Below are positions 16,902 to 27,660 of a stretch of 64,000 bases of DNA, piece by piece. The stretch comes from Clostridiales bacterium (GTDB taxonomy: Bacteria; Bacillota; Clostridia; Oscillospirales; Oscillospiraceae). Location: positions 17,366 through 81,365 of the forward strand of contig JAAYBD010000004.1 of NCBI GenBank assembly GCA_012719035.1. Reading direction: 5' to 3'. Under the pieces are notes generated by a model that saw nothing but the letters and a program-made list of their open reading frames with translations, had not been told where the DNA came from and made no database searches. A program made the position numbers and the translations under genes. Numbering within the stretch: position 1 is the stretch's first letter; every line of letters begins with the position of its first letter.

Positions 16902-17639
16902 TCATCTCGCCTGACGTATCATCTCGCGGCGCAGGCGGACGATTATACGTTTTTCCAAGCGGCTTATATATGACTGGGAAATGCCCATTATATCCGCAAC
17001 TTCCTTTTGCGTGTACTCCGTGGAACCGCAAAGCCCGAAGCGCATTATAATTATCATCCGTTCACGCTCGTCAAGACCGTCTACGGCGTTCATGAGCATT
17101 TTCTTATCTGCGTCCTCTTCCATCGGGCGGGAAACCTCATCACCGTCAGTACCCAGAACATCGGAGAGCAGCAGTTCGTTTCCGTCCCAATCAGTATTAA
17201 GCGGCTCGTCCAGTGAAACTTCTGCTTTCTGAGAGCTTATTTTTCGTAGATACATCAAAATTTCATTTTCAACGCAGCGGGAAGCATAGGTAGCAAGTTT
17301 GATTTTTTTATCGGACTTGAAGGTACTTATTGCCTTGATAAGTCCAATTGTCCCTATAGAGATAAGGTCCTCCAGACCGACTCCCGTATTTTCAAACCTG
17401 CGTGCTATATAGACAACAAGGCGCAGATTGTGCTCGATGAGCGTTTGCTTTGCCAGTTCGTCCCCGTTCTCCAGAGCGTCTATTGCTTTCCGCTCCTCGG
17501 ACTTCGACAAGGGCGGAGGGAGAACATCGCTGCCCCCTATATAATGCACTCCCGGAGGAAGCGCAAGACCGAGCCGATTAAGTGCGTCAAGAAACGCTAT
17601 GTAGAGCTTTGCTGACAATCCAAATGACTTTTGGTTCAT
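16902..17639 (-). CDS. sigE: Pro-sigma-E, mother-cell sporulation sigma factor
   Basis: About 245 residues from the ATG at 17639 (GGAGGT upstream). The N-terminal 30 or so residues are a pro-sequence; the [15 protein letters not shown] region just after it matches the B. subtilis SigE region around the processing site. Region 2 ([26 protein letters not shown]) and region 4 ([18 protein letters not shown]) are intact. SigE drives early mother-cell gene expression after SpoIIGA removes the pro-sequence. spoIIGA lies directly upstream. sigG, which often follows sigE, is not here; sdaA is convergent instead. Confidence 0.95.
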   Translation of the reverse strand: MNQKSFGLSAKLYIAFLDALNRLGLALPPGVHYIGGSDVLPPPLSKSEERKAIDALENGDELAKQTLIEHNLRLVVYIARRFENTGVGLEDLISIGTIGLIKAISTFKSDKKIKLATYASRCVENEILMYLRKISSQKAEVSLDEPLNTDWDGNELLLSDVLGTDGDEVSRPMEEDADKKMLMNAVDGLDERERMIIIMRFGLCGSTEYTQKEVADIMGISQSYISRLEKRIIVRLRREMIRQAR

Positions 17640-17702
17640 TTTTATCGTTGACCTCCATTTTACGATAATCACCACTTTTACCGCAAAACAGCGGTATTTT
17701 AT

Positions 17703-18536
17703 CTAAATTACAGCAGAAAACTCGCCATCATTGCATAGTTTAGTGGGAGCAAGTCCCACTAACGTGTTTTTATCCTCCTTTCCGTCCACCAATAATCCGT
17801 CCGGACGAAAGACGGGTAAAAGCGCTGATTTCAGACCGACGGCAGAGTACGGCACCAGTCTGAATTTTGAACAAAGTGAATCCTCTATGCTCAATGCCTC
17901 AATAAATTCGGGAACTCCTGTTTTAAGCGCGTCTTTAAGCGCTTCGGGCAGCAGCTTGCCCGCCTCATCTATATCGGCGACCATGACGGGCAAGCCGCTT
18001 ATAGGGTCATAAAGCTCGTTTCCGGTGTCTTTTAGTGCTCTGAATTCCGCGCTTCTGCCGCAGAGCGTCACTTTAACGCTGTGAAATTCACGTGAGTACC
18101 TTTTACCGAAGCGCTTGAACACACAAGTAAGAACGGAGTAGCAAGCGGCAAAGGAAAGTGTAAGTACCCTCATAGAAGCGTTTATGTACAGACCATCTCC
18201 GATACTTTTTCCTGCAAGTATCGAAGCGGCATAAACTGCCCCTCCAAAGGCGGCGGAAACAGCAAGAAAAGCGAAAAACGGTTTTAGAATTTTGATTTCA
18301 AGACCGAATGCTATAAGGGTCATAAGAAAACCGAGAACGAGCTTTGTTACGGGAGAAGCAAGGAATTGAAACGGCTGAAGAAGCAGGAGAACGGAATACA
18401 GCGCACCGACAGCCGCTGAAACGGCGAATCGAAGACGCTTTAGAGGAAGCGCGCAGAGTTTTGCAGTTGCAAGGACGATGAAATAGTTGATTATAAGGTT
18501 AAGAGCGAACATTTCGTCCACATATACAGTTTTCAT
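17703..18536 (-). CDS. spoIIGA: Sigma-E processing protease SpoIIGA
   Basis: About 277 residues from the ATG at 18536 (MKTVYVDEMFALNLIINYF); the longer frame would start inside the glgP terminator. The N-terminal half is hydrophobic, with about five membrane segments. The C-terminal half is an aspartic-protease-like domain with the likely catalytic aspartate in LKDTGNELYDPISG. It cleaves pro-sigma-E at the septum on a SpoIIR signal. The sequence TTTGTCCGA at 18582-18590 (minus strand) is a partial match to a Spo0A box, and Spo0A controls spoIIG in Bacillus, but this match is weak. Little Shine-Dalgarno sequence is visible. Confidence 0.93.
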   Translation of the reverse strand: MKTVYVDEMFALNLIINYFIVLATAKLCALPLKRLRFAVSAAVGALYSVLLLLQPFQFLASPVTKLVLGFLMTLIAFGLEIKILKPFFAFLAVSAAFGGAVYAASILAGKSIGDGLYINASMRVLTLSFAACYSVLTCVFKRFGKRYSREFHSVKVTLCGRSAEFRALKDTGNELYDPISGLPVMVADIDEAGKLLPEALKDALKTGVPEFIEALSIEDSLCSKFRLVPYSAVGLKSALLPVFRPDGLLVDGKEDKNTLVGLAPTKLCNDGEFSAVI

Positions 18537-18593
18537 ATCAGCAGTATATGACGCGGGAGATAAAAAACGCGTTGCTTTAGGTCGGACAAATAT

Positions 18594-18626
18594 AAAAAAC
18601 CGCAAGCTGAAAGCCTGCGGTTTTTT
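18594..18626. terminator. Terminator after glgP
   Basis: CCGCAAGC and GCCTGCGG form a stem, flanked by A6 on the left and T6 on the right. It should end the minus-strand glycogen operon just before spoIIGA. Confidence 0.8.
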
Positions 18627-18644
18627 CAGACTGAGGTTAATTAA

Positions 18645-21041
18645 TCAGATTCCCCAGATGTTTTTAGCGTATTCATATACTGCGCGGTCGGCGGCGAAAC
18701 ATCCGCTTCGGGCTATGTTGCGGAGCGAAACTGCCGAACGCCTTTCCCTGTCGGACATGAGCCCGTAGAGTTTATCATGAGTCCCGGCATAGCTGTCAAA
18801 ATCGGCAAGAAGCATATAATCATCGCCGCCATATACCAGCTTTGAAACAAGGTCTGAATAACTCTCTCCATTGCGGAAGCCGCGGCTGATGCGGTTGAGG
18901 GCGCGTCGGACTTTATCATTGGTGCCGTATATTTTTGCGGGGTCATAGCCGCCCTTTTTAAGCGCGTCTATCTCGTCTGCGCGCAGCCCGAAAAGAAACA
19001 TATTTTCATTGCCGAGTCTCCCGTACATTTCAACGTTTGCCCCGTCAAGAGTGCCGATGGTGACTGCACCGTTCATCATAAGCTTCATGTTGCCCGTTCC
19101 GCTTGCTTCCTTGCCCGCGGTTGAGATCTGCTCGGATATCTGTGCCGCCGGCATCAGCTTTTCAGCAACGGAAACACGGTAGTTTTCAAGAAAAACCACC
19201 TGAAGCTTTCCCTTGCACAAGGGATCGGAGTTAACATCATCGGATATAGAACATAGCAAGCTTATTATGCGCTTCGCTGTTTTGTAGCTGCTTGCCGCTT
19301 TTGCCCCGAAGATGAAGCATCGGGGTGTAAATTCCTCATTCGGATTATCGTGTATGCGCATCTGAAGATTCGTTATAAGCATGGCGCAGAGAAGCTGCCT
19401 TTTATATTCATGCAAACGCTTGACCTGTACATCGAACACAGCGTCAGTGTTAAGGATGATACCGCTTTCGTCTTTTACGTATTCTGCAAGCCTCTGCTTG
19501 TTATGAAGCTTGATTTCCTCCAGTTCGCGGAGAACAGAGCCGTTTTCTGCATATTTTTCAAGTTCGGAAAGCAGTTCCGGCTGAAGCAGATAATCATCAC
19601 TTCCAAGAAGCTTTACTATGAGACTGTGCAGCTCGGGATTGATCTGAGAAAGCCAGCGTCTGTGGTCGATTCCATTTGTGACGCTGTAAAATTTTTCAGG
19701 CTGATGCGAGTGTATGTCGCGGAAAAGTTCGCGCTTTAAGATTTCGCTATGCATTGCGGAAACACCGTTTACCTTATAGCAGACGGCAAGACAGATGTTT
19801 GCCATATGCACCTTTCCGCCCTCTATGATGAGATTTCGTAAAATAGCATCCTCGCTGCCGGAAAAGCTCTTTTCAAGATAGCGCCGGTAGCGCGTATCAA
19901 GCTCGCGTATTATCTGCCAGATGCGCGGAAGCTGAGCCTCGATAAGCTCCTGAGGCCAGCATTCCAAAGCCTCTGACATCACCGTATGGTTGGTATAAGC
20001 GACACATTCGGAAACTATTTTGAAAGCCTCATCCCAGCCAAGACCGTCCTCGTCCATGAAAATACGCATAAGCTCGGGTATTATCATTGTCGGATGAGTG
20101 TCGTTGATTTGAAATACATGATGTTCGGCAAAGCTGCGTACATCACCGTATTTTTCTCTGTGCTTTTTTACAACGGACTGTGCAGTTGCAGAGACAAAGA
20201 AGTACTGCTGCTTTATGCGGAGGATCTTTCCCTCTGTGTGTTCATCGGCGGGGTACAGCACCTTTGTGATGACTTCCGCCAAAGTTCGCTGCTCCATGGA
20301 TTTTACATATTCTCCGCCGGAGAAAAGACGCATATCGAGAGATTTTGGAGACTTTGCGTCCCATAGCCTAAGCGTGTTAACACGATCTGACTTATATCCG
20401 GTTATCAGCATATCACGCGGAACAGCAAGAACGGATGTGTAGTCCTTGACAGTCGCTATGCATTTTCCCTCGCTGTCCCAGCATTCTTCAACTTTTCCGC
20501 CGAAACGGATCTCTACGGAGTCCTCATAGCGGGGAACAAGCCAGCTGTCGGCAGCTATGGTCCAGTTGTCGGCAAGTTCGACCTGCTCGAAGTCGATAAG
20601 CTTTTGGCGGAACATCCCCAGTTCATAGCAAAGAGAATAGCCGGTAGCGGGGAGGTCGAGTGTTGCCATGCTGTCCATATAACAGGCTGCAAGGCGCCCG
20701 AGCCCCCCATTTCCCAGACCTGCATCCGGCTCCGCTTCAAAAATGTCCGAAGGCTCAAGCCCCATTTCGCGCAGGGCGTCGCTAAGCTCTTCAAGTATAC
20801 CGAGATTATAAGCATTCTTGGCGAGTGAACGCCCCATAAGAAACTCCATGGATAGATAGTGGAGCTGCCTTTCGTCGTGTTTATTGCCTTTTACGAGATT
20901 ACGCGATGTCATTTCACGAAGAAGCATCGCGCAGGCGCAGAAAATTTCTGAAGGACTTGCTTCATGTGCCTTTTTTCCAAAATGCGCTTCGAGCTTATCC
21001 TCAATTTCCGTTTTTAGCCCATCTTTTCCACTTCGGGTCAT
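18645..21041 (-). CDS. glgP: Glycogen/alpha-glucan phosphorylase GlgP
   Basis: 798 residues, the usual length for the glycosyltransferase family 35 phosphorylases. GNGGLGRLAACYMDS near residue 110 and the PLP-lysine region KEASGTGNMKLMMNGA near residue 640 are clear. It phosphorolyses glycogen to glucose-1-phosphate. It is the last gene of glgB-glgC-glgD-glgA-glgP, 28 bases after glgA, so synthesis and breakdown enzymes share a transcript. Confidence 0.95.
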   Translation of the reverse strand: MTRSGKDGLKTEIEDKLEAHFGKKAHEASPSEIFCACAMLLREMTSRNLVKGNKHDERQLHYLSMEFLMGRSLAKNAYNLGILEELSDALREMGLEPSDIFEAEPDAGLGNGGLGRLAACYMDSMATLDLPATGYSLCYELGMFRQKLIDFEQVELADNWTIAADSWLVPRYEDSVEIRFGGKVEECWDSEGKCIATVKDYTSVLAVPRDMLITGYKSDRVNTLRLWDAKSPKSLDMRLFSGGEYVKSMEQRTLAEVITKVLYPADEHTEGKILRIKQQYFFVSATAQSVVKKHREKYGDVRSFAEHHVFQINDTHPTMIIPELMRIFMDEDGLGWDEAFKIVSECVAYTNHTVMSEALECWPQELIEAQLPRIWQIIRELDTRYRRYLEKSFSGSEDAILRNLIIEGGKVHMANICLAVCYKVNGVSAMHSEILKRELFRDIHSHQPEKFYSVTNGIDHRRWLSQINPELHSLIVKLLGSDDYLLQPELLSELEKYAENGSVLRELEEIKLHNKQRLAEYVKDESGIILNTDAVFDVQVKRLHEYKRQLLCAMLITNLQMRIHDNPNEEFTPRCFIFGAKAASSYKTAKRIISLLCSISDDVNSDPLCKGKLQVVFLENYRVSVAEKLMPAAQISEQISTAGKEASGTGNMKLMMNGAVTIGTLDGANVEMYGRLGNENMFLFGLRADEIDALKKGGYDPAKIYGTNDKVRRALNRISRGFRNGESYSDLVSKLVYGGDDYMLLADFDSYAGTHDKLYGLMSDRERRSAVSLRNIARSGCFAADRAVYEYAKNIWGI

Positions 21042-21069
21042 ACTCGTTTCCTTTCCCTGTCGGTTTTAA

Positions 21070-22488
21070 TTATATCATAAGCGCTTTATATATGTTTATA
21101 TACTCTTTGGCAGAATGGTTCCACGATAAATCCTCGGTCATTCCTCTACACATCAAATTCCACCACTCATCTTTGCTCTGCCAGATGTCTATCGCATAGT
21201 CTATTGCTCCCAGCATAGCGTCTGCGGAGTAGTCATAAAACGTGAAACCGTTTGAGTTTTCGGCAGGATACGGACGCACAGTGTCCCTCAGACCGCCAAC
21301 GGCGCGAACGATAGGAACCGTGCCGTAGCGCATTGCAATCATCTGAGTCAACCCGCAAGGTTCGCTGCGTGAAGGCATCAGCATAATGTCGGCTCCGGCA
21401 TAAAGCTTTGAGGCGCGTTTTTCGGAATACATGATATTCGCGGAGACCCTGCCTTTGTACCTTGCTTCTGCATCGCGGAAGAAATTCTCGTAAATCCCAT
21501 CGCCTGTTCCGAGGATAACAAGCCGTGCGCCCTTTGATACGATTCTATCCAAGGCATCGCTTACGAGGTCAAAGCCCTTGTGTCCGACAAGCCTTGAAAC
21601 ACAGGCGATTATAGGACTGTATTCATCTTCGTCCAGACCGATTTCGCGGCAAAGGTCTTTCCTGCATTCTTTTTTTCCATCCGGAGAGTGAGGACCATAT
21701 TGTTCAATAATGGTGCCGTCTGTCATCGGATTGAAGCGCCCTGTGTCAAGACCGTTCACAATGCCTGTGAGTTTAAAAGAATTATACTCTATTACCTTGT
21801 GAAGCCCGCAGGCAAAATAGGGGTCGCGAAGCTCAAAGGCATAGGAGGGGCTGACGGTAGTAATATGGTCTGCCTTTAAGATAGCTCCCTTCATAAGGTT
21901 TAAATCATCATCATAGCGGATTTCCCCGCTGTCATACAGCTCATTGGGAAGACCGAAGACATCATCTAAGGTTTCTTTGCCGAAGCGCCCCTGATATTCT
22001 ATGTTGTGGATGGTAAAAACGGTTTTTATGCTGCCGTAGAACTCTGCTGGCTCCTGCCTTAGATAAATTGGGATCAGCGCCGTTTGCCAGTCGTTGCAAT
22101 TTATTATATCGGGTTTCCAGCCTATAAGCGGCAGGATTTCCGCCACCGCCTTTGAAAAAAATCCAAAGCGCTCGCCGTCATCGTAACAGCCGTAGACGCT
22201 TTCGCGCTTGAAGTAATATTCGTTATCAATGAAATAGTATATAACGCCCTCATGTTCAAGACTGAACAAACCGCAATACTGCTTTCGCCAAGCAAGATGA
22301 ACGTAAGTATAAAAAAGAAAATTCATCTGCGAGCGCCATTTTTCCGAGATAGCGCTGTAAAGCGGGAGGATAACGCGGGTGTCTGTTCCCTCTGAGCACA
22401 GGGTTTTGGGAAGCGAACCCGCAACATCGGCAAGACCGCCTGTTTTGACGAAAGGTGCGGACTCACTGACAGCGTAGAGTATATTCAT
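21070..22488 (-). CDS. glgA: Glycogen synthase (ADP-glucose) GlgA
   Basis: 472 residues, glycosyltransferase family 5. The N-terminal FVKTGGLADVAGSLP (KxGGL ADP-glucose motif) and the C-terminal MPSRSEPCGLTQMIAMRYG (E-x7-E-type motif) are present. It extends alpha-1,4-glucan chains with ADP-glucose made by GlgC/GlgD, encoded just upstream. Gap to glgD is 40 bases; GGGGGT precedes the ATG. Confidence 0.95.
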   Translation of the reverse strand: MNILYAVSESAPFVKTGGLADVAGSLPKTLCSEGTDTRVILPLYSAISEKWRSQMNFLFYTYVHLAWRKQYCGLFSLEHEGVIYYFIDNEYYFKRESVYGCYDDGERFGFFSKAVAEILPLIGWKPDIINCNDWQTALIPIYLRQEPAEFYGSIKTVFTIHNIEYQGRFGKETLDDVFGLPNELYDSGEIRYDDDLNLMKGAILKADHITTVSPSYAFELRDPYFACGLHKVIEYNSFKLTGIVNGLDTGRFNPMTDGTIIEQYGPHSPDGKKECRKDLCREIGLDEDEYSPIIACVSRLVGHKGFDLVSDALDRIVSKGARLVILGTGDGIYENFFRDAEARYKGRVSANIMYSEKRASKLYAGADIMLMPSRSEPCGLTQMIAMRYGTVPIVRAVGGLRDTVRPYPAENSNGFTFYDYSADAMLGAIDYAIDIWQSKDEWWNLMCRGMTEDLSWNHSAKEYINIYKALMI

Positions 22489-22528
22489 GCTTAACCCCCT
22501 TGGGATTTTTACTTTTTCTTCATTAAAC

Positions 22529-23647
22529 CTATACTGTCTTTCCTTTAGGCACTGTTATCGGAAGCGCATTGCTTCCTGACAACACAAGATTATCGGAAAA
22601 GACAACGTACTTATCAGATATGACATAGCTTAGCTCTGTATTTTCGCCGATTACCGTATCCTGCATTATAACACAGTTTTTGAGTTTCGCACCTTTTTTG
22701 ACCCGCACTCCGCGAAATAGTACGCAGTTCATCAGCTCGCCCTCAATGTAGCAGCCGTCGGCCACAAGGGAGTTTGTTGCGGAAGCATTTTCACCGTAAT
22801 ATGTGGAAACAGAGCTGCGCCCTCTTGTGTATACCGGGTTGTCATCGGGAAAAAGATCCCTTCGGCAGGAATATTTGAGCATATCCATATTGGCGTTAAA
22901 ATAGTCCGAGACTGAACATATATGGGCAGTATAGCCCTTGTGAATATAAAGACCGATTTTGCCGCCGCATTTCAAATAGTGTGCAAGAGCGTCCCGATGG
23001 AAGTGAAATTTTCCGTTTGCGCGGCACCAGTCGATCAGCTCAAGAAGCAGCGGCTTACGGATTATGTAAACCTCGAGTGAAGACAATGCCTTTCTATGAT
23101 CCGAACCGGGGAAGAGCATACGTTTTGAGGTTATCGGGGTATCCGGAACAAATCTTATTCTTGTACCGCTGTTGCAGAATGATTTTTCTGTGCAGATCGC
23201 CGTGATCTCGCATCCGGATGTTAGATGTGCGTCGAAAACTTCCTTGAGGTCGATATTGACCGCAAGATCTCCCCGAAAGAGCACGACATGGTTTTGCTTT
23301 ATATTGCGGATATAGGAACGAACAGAAGAGAGCGCCTCCATGCATCCTTTGTACTCGCCTAAGTCGCTGTCGTGCATGCCGAAGGGAGGAAGAAGGGAAA
23401 GACCGCCGCTCAATTGGCTGAGGTCCCAGTCTTTGCCGCTGCCGAGATGGTCAAGAAGTGACTGATAGTCGCGCTGCATTATGACGCCGACATCGCGGAC
23501 GCCCGCGTTGGCCATGGACGAGAGAGCAAAATCTATCAGCCTGTATCTGGAGCAGAAGGGAAGGGAAGCGCCGGTTCGTTGAGTAACAAGCTCGCCAAGC
23601 GCAGGGTGGGAGTGATATGCGTATACTATTCCATGTAAATCCGGCAT
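22529..23647 (-). CDS. glgD: GlgD, non-catalytic-type ADP-glucose pyrophosphorylase subunit
   Basis: 372 residues homologous to GlgC: a nucleotidyltransferase N-domain (CSRYRLIDFALSSMANAGV) and a C-terminal left-handed beta-helix. The GGxGSRL nucleotide-binding loop of GlgC is missing; the protein begins [20 protein letters not shown]. In Firmicutes GlgD associates with GlgC and modulates activity. The ATG overlaps the glgC stop as TAATG, favouring equimolar translation. Confidence 0.93.
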   Translation of the reverse strand: MPDLHGIVYAYHSHPALGELVTQRTGASLPFCSRYRLIDFALSSMANAGVRDVGVIMQRDYQSLLDHLGSGKDWDLSQLSGGLSLLPPFGMHDSDLGEYKGCMEALSSVRSYIRNIKQNHVVLFRGDLAVNIDLKEVFDAHLTSGCEITAICTEKSFCNSGTRIRFVPDTPITSKRMLFPGSDHRKALSSLEVYIIRKPLLLELIDWCRANGKFHFHRDALAHYLKCGGKIGLYIHKGYTAHICSVSDYFNANMDMLKYSCRRDLFPDDNPVYTRGRSSVSTYYGENASATNSLVADGCYIEGELMNCVLFRGVRVKKGAKLKNCVIMQDTVIGENTELSYVISDKYVVFSDNLVLSGSNALPITVPKGKTV

Positions 23648-24843
23648 TACTTGTTCTCCTTCTTTGCATAAATGATTGTACCCGCTTCGATATGGGAATT
23701 TGCTTCAATGATTGAATCAGGTCCGCAGGTAGTGATTTTTATTTCGCTTTGCCCGTTGGGGGGTGTTCCGATAATAGCTTTTTCACCGATTTTTACGTTT
23801 TCTCCAATGATGGAATATTCTATATGAGCACCATTTCCGATTTTGCAGCCGGGCATAAGAATGCTGTAGTTGACAATCGCGTCTTCGCCAACTGTAACGC
23901 CGTTGCTCAAAATAGAATTGCTGATTTTACCTCTGATATCACATCCCTCTGTTATTATACTGTGGTGGATCTCCGATTTTTCACCTATATAGTGCGGAGG
24001 TTTAATAGGACTTCTGCTTCTTATCGGCCATGTACGGTCGTAAAGGTCGATAAGGGAGGGCGAGAGCATATCTATGTTCGATTCCCAAAGGCTGTCTATT
24101 GTTCCTACATCTCGCCAATAACCCTCAAAAGCATAAGCCCAGAGCTTTTCGCCGTTTTTGAGCATTGCGGGGATGATGTTTTTTCCAAAGTCCTTTTCCG
24201 AAAGCAGATCCTTTTCGTCTTCAATGAGGTATTTTTTGAGTTTTTTCCATTTAAAGATATAGATGCCCATTGAGGCAAGGTCGCTTTCGGGCGTTTTCGG
24301 CTTCTCGGTGAATTTGCAGATAAACCCGTTTTCGTCCGTACCCATTATCCCGAAGCGTGAGGCATCCTCAAGCGGTACCTGTATGACGGCGATAGAACAA
24401 TCCGCGTCATGCGATTTGTGCTGCTCAAGCATGTCGGAGTAGTCCATTTTATATATATGGTCACCGCTGAGAATAAGCACATATTCAGGCTCCCACATAT
24501 CTACAAAACCCATGTTCTGGTAAATAGCGTTTGCTGTGCCGGAGAACCATTCTCCCTTTGCCCCTGCGATCTGGTATGGGGGAAGAATATAAACTCCGCC
24601 GCGCTGCACATCCAGATCCCAAGGCTGGCCGCTTCCGATATAGCTGTTGAGCTGCAAAGGCTGATACTGGGTCAGCACACCGACAACATCGATTCCGGAA
24701 TTTGCACAGTTGCTCAGGGGAAAATCGATTATGCGGTATTTACCTCCGAAGGGCATTATCGGTTTTGCAGCCCTACTCGTCAGAGCATAGAGCCTTGAGC
24801 CTTGTCCGCCTGCCAGAAGCATTGCGATGCACTCTTTTTTCAT
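23647..24843 (-). CDS. glgC: Glucose-1-phosphate adenylyltransferase GlgC
   Basis: About 398 residues from the ATG at 24843 (GGAGGT 7 bases upstream). [16 protein letters not shown] is the nucleotide-binding loop, [22 protein letters not shown] the allosteric and substrate region, and [10 protein letters not shown] carries the sugar-phosphate-binding lysine. It makes ADP-glucose, the committed step of glycogen synthesis. Catalytic partner of GlgD encoded immediately downstream. Confidence 0.95.
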   Translation of the reverse strand: MKKECIAMLLAGGQGSRLYALTSRAAKPIMPFGGKYRIIDFPLSNCANSGIDVVGVLTQYQPLQLNSYIGSGQPWDLDVQRGGVYILPPYQIAGAKGEWFSGTANAIYQNMGFVDMWEPEYVLILSGDHIYKMDYSDMLEQHKSHDADCSIAVIQVPLEDASRFGIMGTDENGFICKFTEKPKTPESDLASMGIYIFKWKKLKKYLIEDEKDLLSEKDFGKNIIPAMLKNGEKLWAYAFEGYWRDVGTIDSLWESNIDMLSPSLIDLYDRTWPIRSRSPIKPPHYIGEKSEIHHSIITEGCDIRGKISNSILSNGVTVGEDAIVNYSILMPGCKIGNGAHIEYSIIGENVKIGEKAIIGTPPNGQSEIKITTCGPDSIIEANSHIEAGTIIYAKKENK

Positions 24844-24871
24844 GAGCCGAACCTCCAATCTCGTCTTCTGA

Positions 24872-26812
24872 TTAGGTTTTTTTGCCGTTTGGCTTTTTTT
24901 GCGGCTTATCGCTTGAACACGAGGGACGTGGGGACGTACTCCGCGTTCTTCTCATAAATACTGCTGTAAGTGGGGGGATATTCATGGTAATTGAATAATT
25001 TTGTCCATGAAATGGGATTTTCTCAACATTGAAAGCTTCGCTTTCGGTGAGAGCGCCGCTTCCTCCAAAGCGGGGCTCGTCCGTTGACAGGAGAATTTTA
25101 TAACTGCCTGTGCCCGTAACCCCGAGGCGGAAATCATTGACCGAAATGCCCGAAAAATTACAGATGAAAATCAGCTCCCGGCCGGAGCGGTCCTTCCGTA
25201 CAAAAGCGATTATGTTCTTTTCGCGCTCATCGGGACAGAGCCATTTAAAACCCTCTGCTGCAAAGTCTATATGCCAAAGAGGTTTGTTTGACTTATAGAA
25301 CTTGTTGCTCTCTGCAAAATATGTGTGCAGAGCGGCATTTTCCGCGTTTTCAAGAAGCTCCCACGGAAGCTCAGATGAATAATCCCATTCGCTCAGCTGT
25401 CCAAGCTCCGCACCCATGAACAGAAGTTTTTTGCCCGGATGGGCAAGCATATACGCCCAAAATGCCCGAACGCCTGCAAATTTTTGCTCAATAGTTCCGG
25501 GCGCCTTACCCATCAGCGAGCCTTTCATATGAACTACTTCGTCATGGGAGAGCGGCAGGATAAAGTTTTCGGAAAAGGCGTACATGAGTGAGAATGTCAG
25601 ATCGCTGTGATGATCCGCTCGGAAATATGGGTCTGTTTTAAGATAGCGCAAAGTGTCATTCATCCAGCCCATGTTCCACTTTAGGTTAAAACCCAAGCCT
25701 TCGGCAGATGTTGGAGCTGTGACAAGCGGCCATGCGGTGCTTTCTTCCGCAACCATTAATACGCTGTCGTCATAGGCAAAGCAGACCTCATTGAGCTGTT
25801 TCAAAAACTCGACTGCATGGAAGTTTTCCTTTCCTCCGTACTTATTCGGTTTCCATTTTCCGTCCTGCCTGTCATAGTCGAGGTAGAGCATGGAAGCAAC
25901 GGCATCAACGCGCAGACCGTCTATATGATATTTTTCGAGCCAAAATAGGGCAGAGGAAATTAGAAAGCTCCTTACCTCGCCTTTGGAGAAGTCAAAAATA
26001 CGTGTCCCCCAGCTCGGATGCTCCGCCATCTCGGGATCAGAATCCTCATAGAGCCTGCTCCCGTCGAACTCTACCAGTCCCTGAGGGTCTTTTGGAAAGT
26101 GTGCCGGAACCCAGTCCATTATCACTCCTATGCCTGCTTTATGGCATGCGTCTACGAAATACATGAGGTCATGCGGAGTTCCAAATCTTGAGCTTGGCGC
26201 AAAGTAGCCCGTACACTGATAGCCCCATGAACCATCATATGGAAACTCCGTCAAGGGCATGAGTTCGATATGAGTAAATCCTAAAGCCTTTACATAAGGG
26301 ATAAGCTCTTCTGTCGCTTCGCGATAGGTGAGAAAAGCGCCATTTTCACCGCGCTTCCATGAACCTAAATGCACTTCATAAATATTCAGAGGATTGCTGT
26401 ATACCTTATGGTTTCGGCGATGAGCGAACCATTTTTCGTCCCCCCATACGTAGCCGTCGGGATTAGAAAGAAGCGAGGCATTAGCTGGTCTAAGTTCTGA
26501 AAAAAAGCCATAGGGATCGGCTTTCCAGAGCATTTGCCCGTCTCTTGCGTTTATTACATATTTGTACGGCTGCATTTCTTCGATGTTATTTATCTCAGCT
26601 TCCCAGATACCGCCGCTGAGATATGACATTGGATTTGCCTTTGGGTCCCAGCCGTTGAAAGCACCGGCTACAAAGACGCTTACGGCATTCGGCGCCCAGA
26701 CGCGGAAAACAGCTCCTTTATCCGTCATATGAGCGCCGAGAAAATCTTCGGCATGGGTGCATTTTCCGCTTGTAAAGCTGTCTAAAAAAGCTTCTGTATG
26801 ACTGTTTGTCAT
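24872..26812 (-). CDS. glgB: 1,4-alpha-glucan branching enzyme GlgB
   Basis: 646 residues. An N-terminal CBM48 module ([20 protein letters not shown]) is followed by a GH13 barrel. The nucleophile region is [18 protein letters not shown], the acid is in MVAEESTAW and the third carboxylate is near [14 protein letters not shown]. It introduces alpha-1,6 branches. First gene of the glycogen operon. The C-terminal tail ([18 protein letters not shown]) is low-complexity and basic, an unusual ending. No good promoter was found directly upstream. Confidence 0.95.
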   Translation of the reverse strand: MTNSHTEAFLDSFTSGKCTHAEDFLGAHMTDKGAVFRVWAPNAVSVFVAGAFNGWDPKANPMSYLSGGIWEAEINNIEEMQPYKYVINARDGQMLWKADPYGFFSELRPANASLLSNPDGYVWGDEKWFAHRRNHKVYSNPLNIYEVHLGSWKRGENGAFLTYREATEELIPYVKALGFTHIELMPLTEFPYDGSWGYQCTGYFAPSSRFGTPHDLMYFVDACHKAGIGVIMDWVPAHFPKDPQGLVEFDGSRLYEDSDPEMAEHPSWGTRIFDFSKGEVRSFLISSALFWLEKYHIDGLRVDAVASMLYLDYDRQDGKWKPNKYGGKENFHAVEFLKQLNEVCFAYDDSVLMVAEESTAWPLVTAPTSAEGLGFNLKWNMGWMNDTLRYLKTDPYFRADHHSDLTFSLMYAFSENFILPLSHDEVVHMKGSLMGKAPGTIEQKFAGVRAFWAYMLAHPGKKLLFMGAELGQLSEWDYSSELPWELLENAENAALHTYFAESNKFYKSNKPLWHIDFAAEGFKWLCPDEREKNIIAFVRKDRSGRELIFICNFSGISVNDFRLGVTGTGSYKILLSTDEPRFGGSGALTESEAFNVEKIPFHGQNYSITMNIPPLTAVFMRRTRSTSPRPSCSSDKPQKKPNGKKT

Positions 26813-26842
26813 TAGAGTATCACAACCTTCGCTAAAGTGTTT

Positions 26843-26867
26843 CAGGCAGCTTCCGCCGTTCTGCCTG
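26843..26867. repeat. Inverted repeat upstream of glgB
   Basis: CAGGCAG (26843-26849) and CTGCCTG (26861-26867) pair around an 11-base loop in the putative glgB leader. No T-run follows, so a terminator is unlikely; its role is unknown. Confidence 0.4.
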
Positions 26868-26923
26868 TTTGTTCAAGGACAGGTGGGACGCGGCTTTATA
26901 AATTGGTTTTGCGTATTATAAAA

Positions 26924-26946
26924 CAGCGGGAGTATAACTCCCGCTG
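26924..26946 (-). terminator. Terminator after pth
   Basis: CAGCGGGAGT and ACTCCCGCTG pair around a 3-base loop directly after the pth stop. On the minus strand the hairpin is followed by TTTTATAAT. Confidence 0.85.
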
Positions 26947-27543
26947 TCAGTTGAATATATTCATGGCTCTTTCCATACCATCGCTAATGATAACAGAAAC
27001 AGCTTTCGCAGCTTTTTCACACGTCTCCGCAATAGTATCTGCGTCTTTGCCGCAGAATCTCCCCAAAACCCAGTTAATGATATCTTCTTCGCTTGCGTTT
27101 GAGGGCGGTGCGCCGACTCCGACTTTTATGCGCGGAAAGTTGTCGGTTCCCAATGCGGAAATAATGCTTTTCAGCCCGTTATGTCCGCCGCTTGAGCCTT
27201 TTGCCCGTATACGGATTTTTCCGACGGGAAGCGAAATATCGTCGCCAATGACAATAACGCGCTCTGCGGGAACTTTGTAGTACGCCGCGGCGGGAGCAAC
27301 GGCGTTACCTGATAAATTCATATAAGTCTGAGGCTTCATAAGTAAGATTTTTTCGCCGTTAATGGTAATGATTGAAGTCAAAGCATTGAAACGCAGCTTG
27401 TTTATTTTTATGTTCTCGGTCTTTTCCAGAGCATCGGCCGCCATGAAGCCTACGTTATGACGGGTAGAGCTGTATTTCGGTCCGGGGTTTCCAAGAAATA
27501 CGACCAGCCATTCTACGCCGCCGCTTTTATTTTTAAAAAACAT
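26947..27543 (-). CDS. pth: Peptidyl-tRNA hydrolase
   Basis: About 198 residues from the ATG at 27543, where AAAGGAT is well spaced; the longer frame to 27612 is not needed. The family motifs are intact: VFLGNPGPKYSSTRHNVGFM with the catalytic His, MLMKPQTYMNLSG-like KPQTYMNLSG, and GGHNGLKSI. It releases tRNA from stalled peptidyl-tRNA. It follows prs, a common pairing in Firmicutes, and ends in a strong terminator. Confidence 0.95.
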   Translation of the reverse strand: MFFKNKSGGVEWLVVFLGNPGPKYSSTRHNVGFMAADALEKTENIKINKLRFNALTSIITINGEKILLMKPQTYMNLSGNAVAPAAAYYKVPAERVIVIGDDISLPVGKIRIRAKGSSGGHNGLKSIISALGTDNFPRIKVGVGAPPSNASEEDIINWVLGRFCGKDADTIAETCEKAAKAVSVIISDGMERAMNIFN

Positions 27544-27660
27544 AACAGCAAAATCCTTTCGCCGTCTATACGATGCAAAAAAATCGCAGAAACGGCATAC
27601 CGAACTGAACAAAGCTTATTCAGCCAGTATTACAGAGTCTAACTCAGATGAGATAAATTA

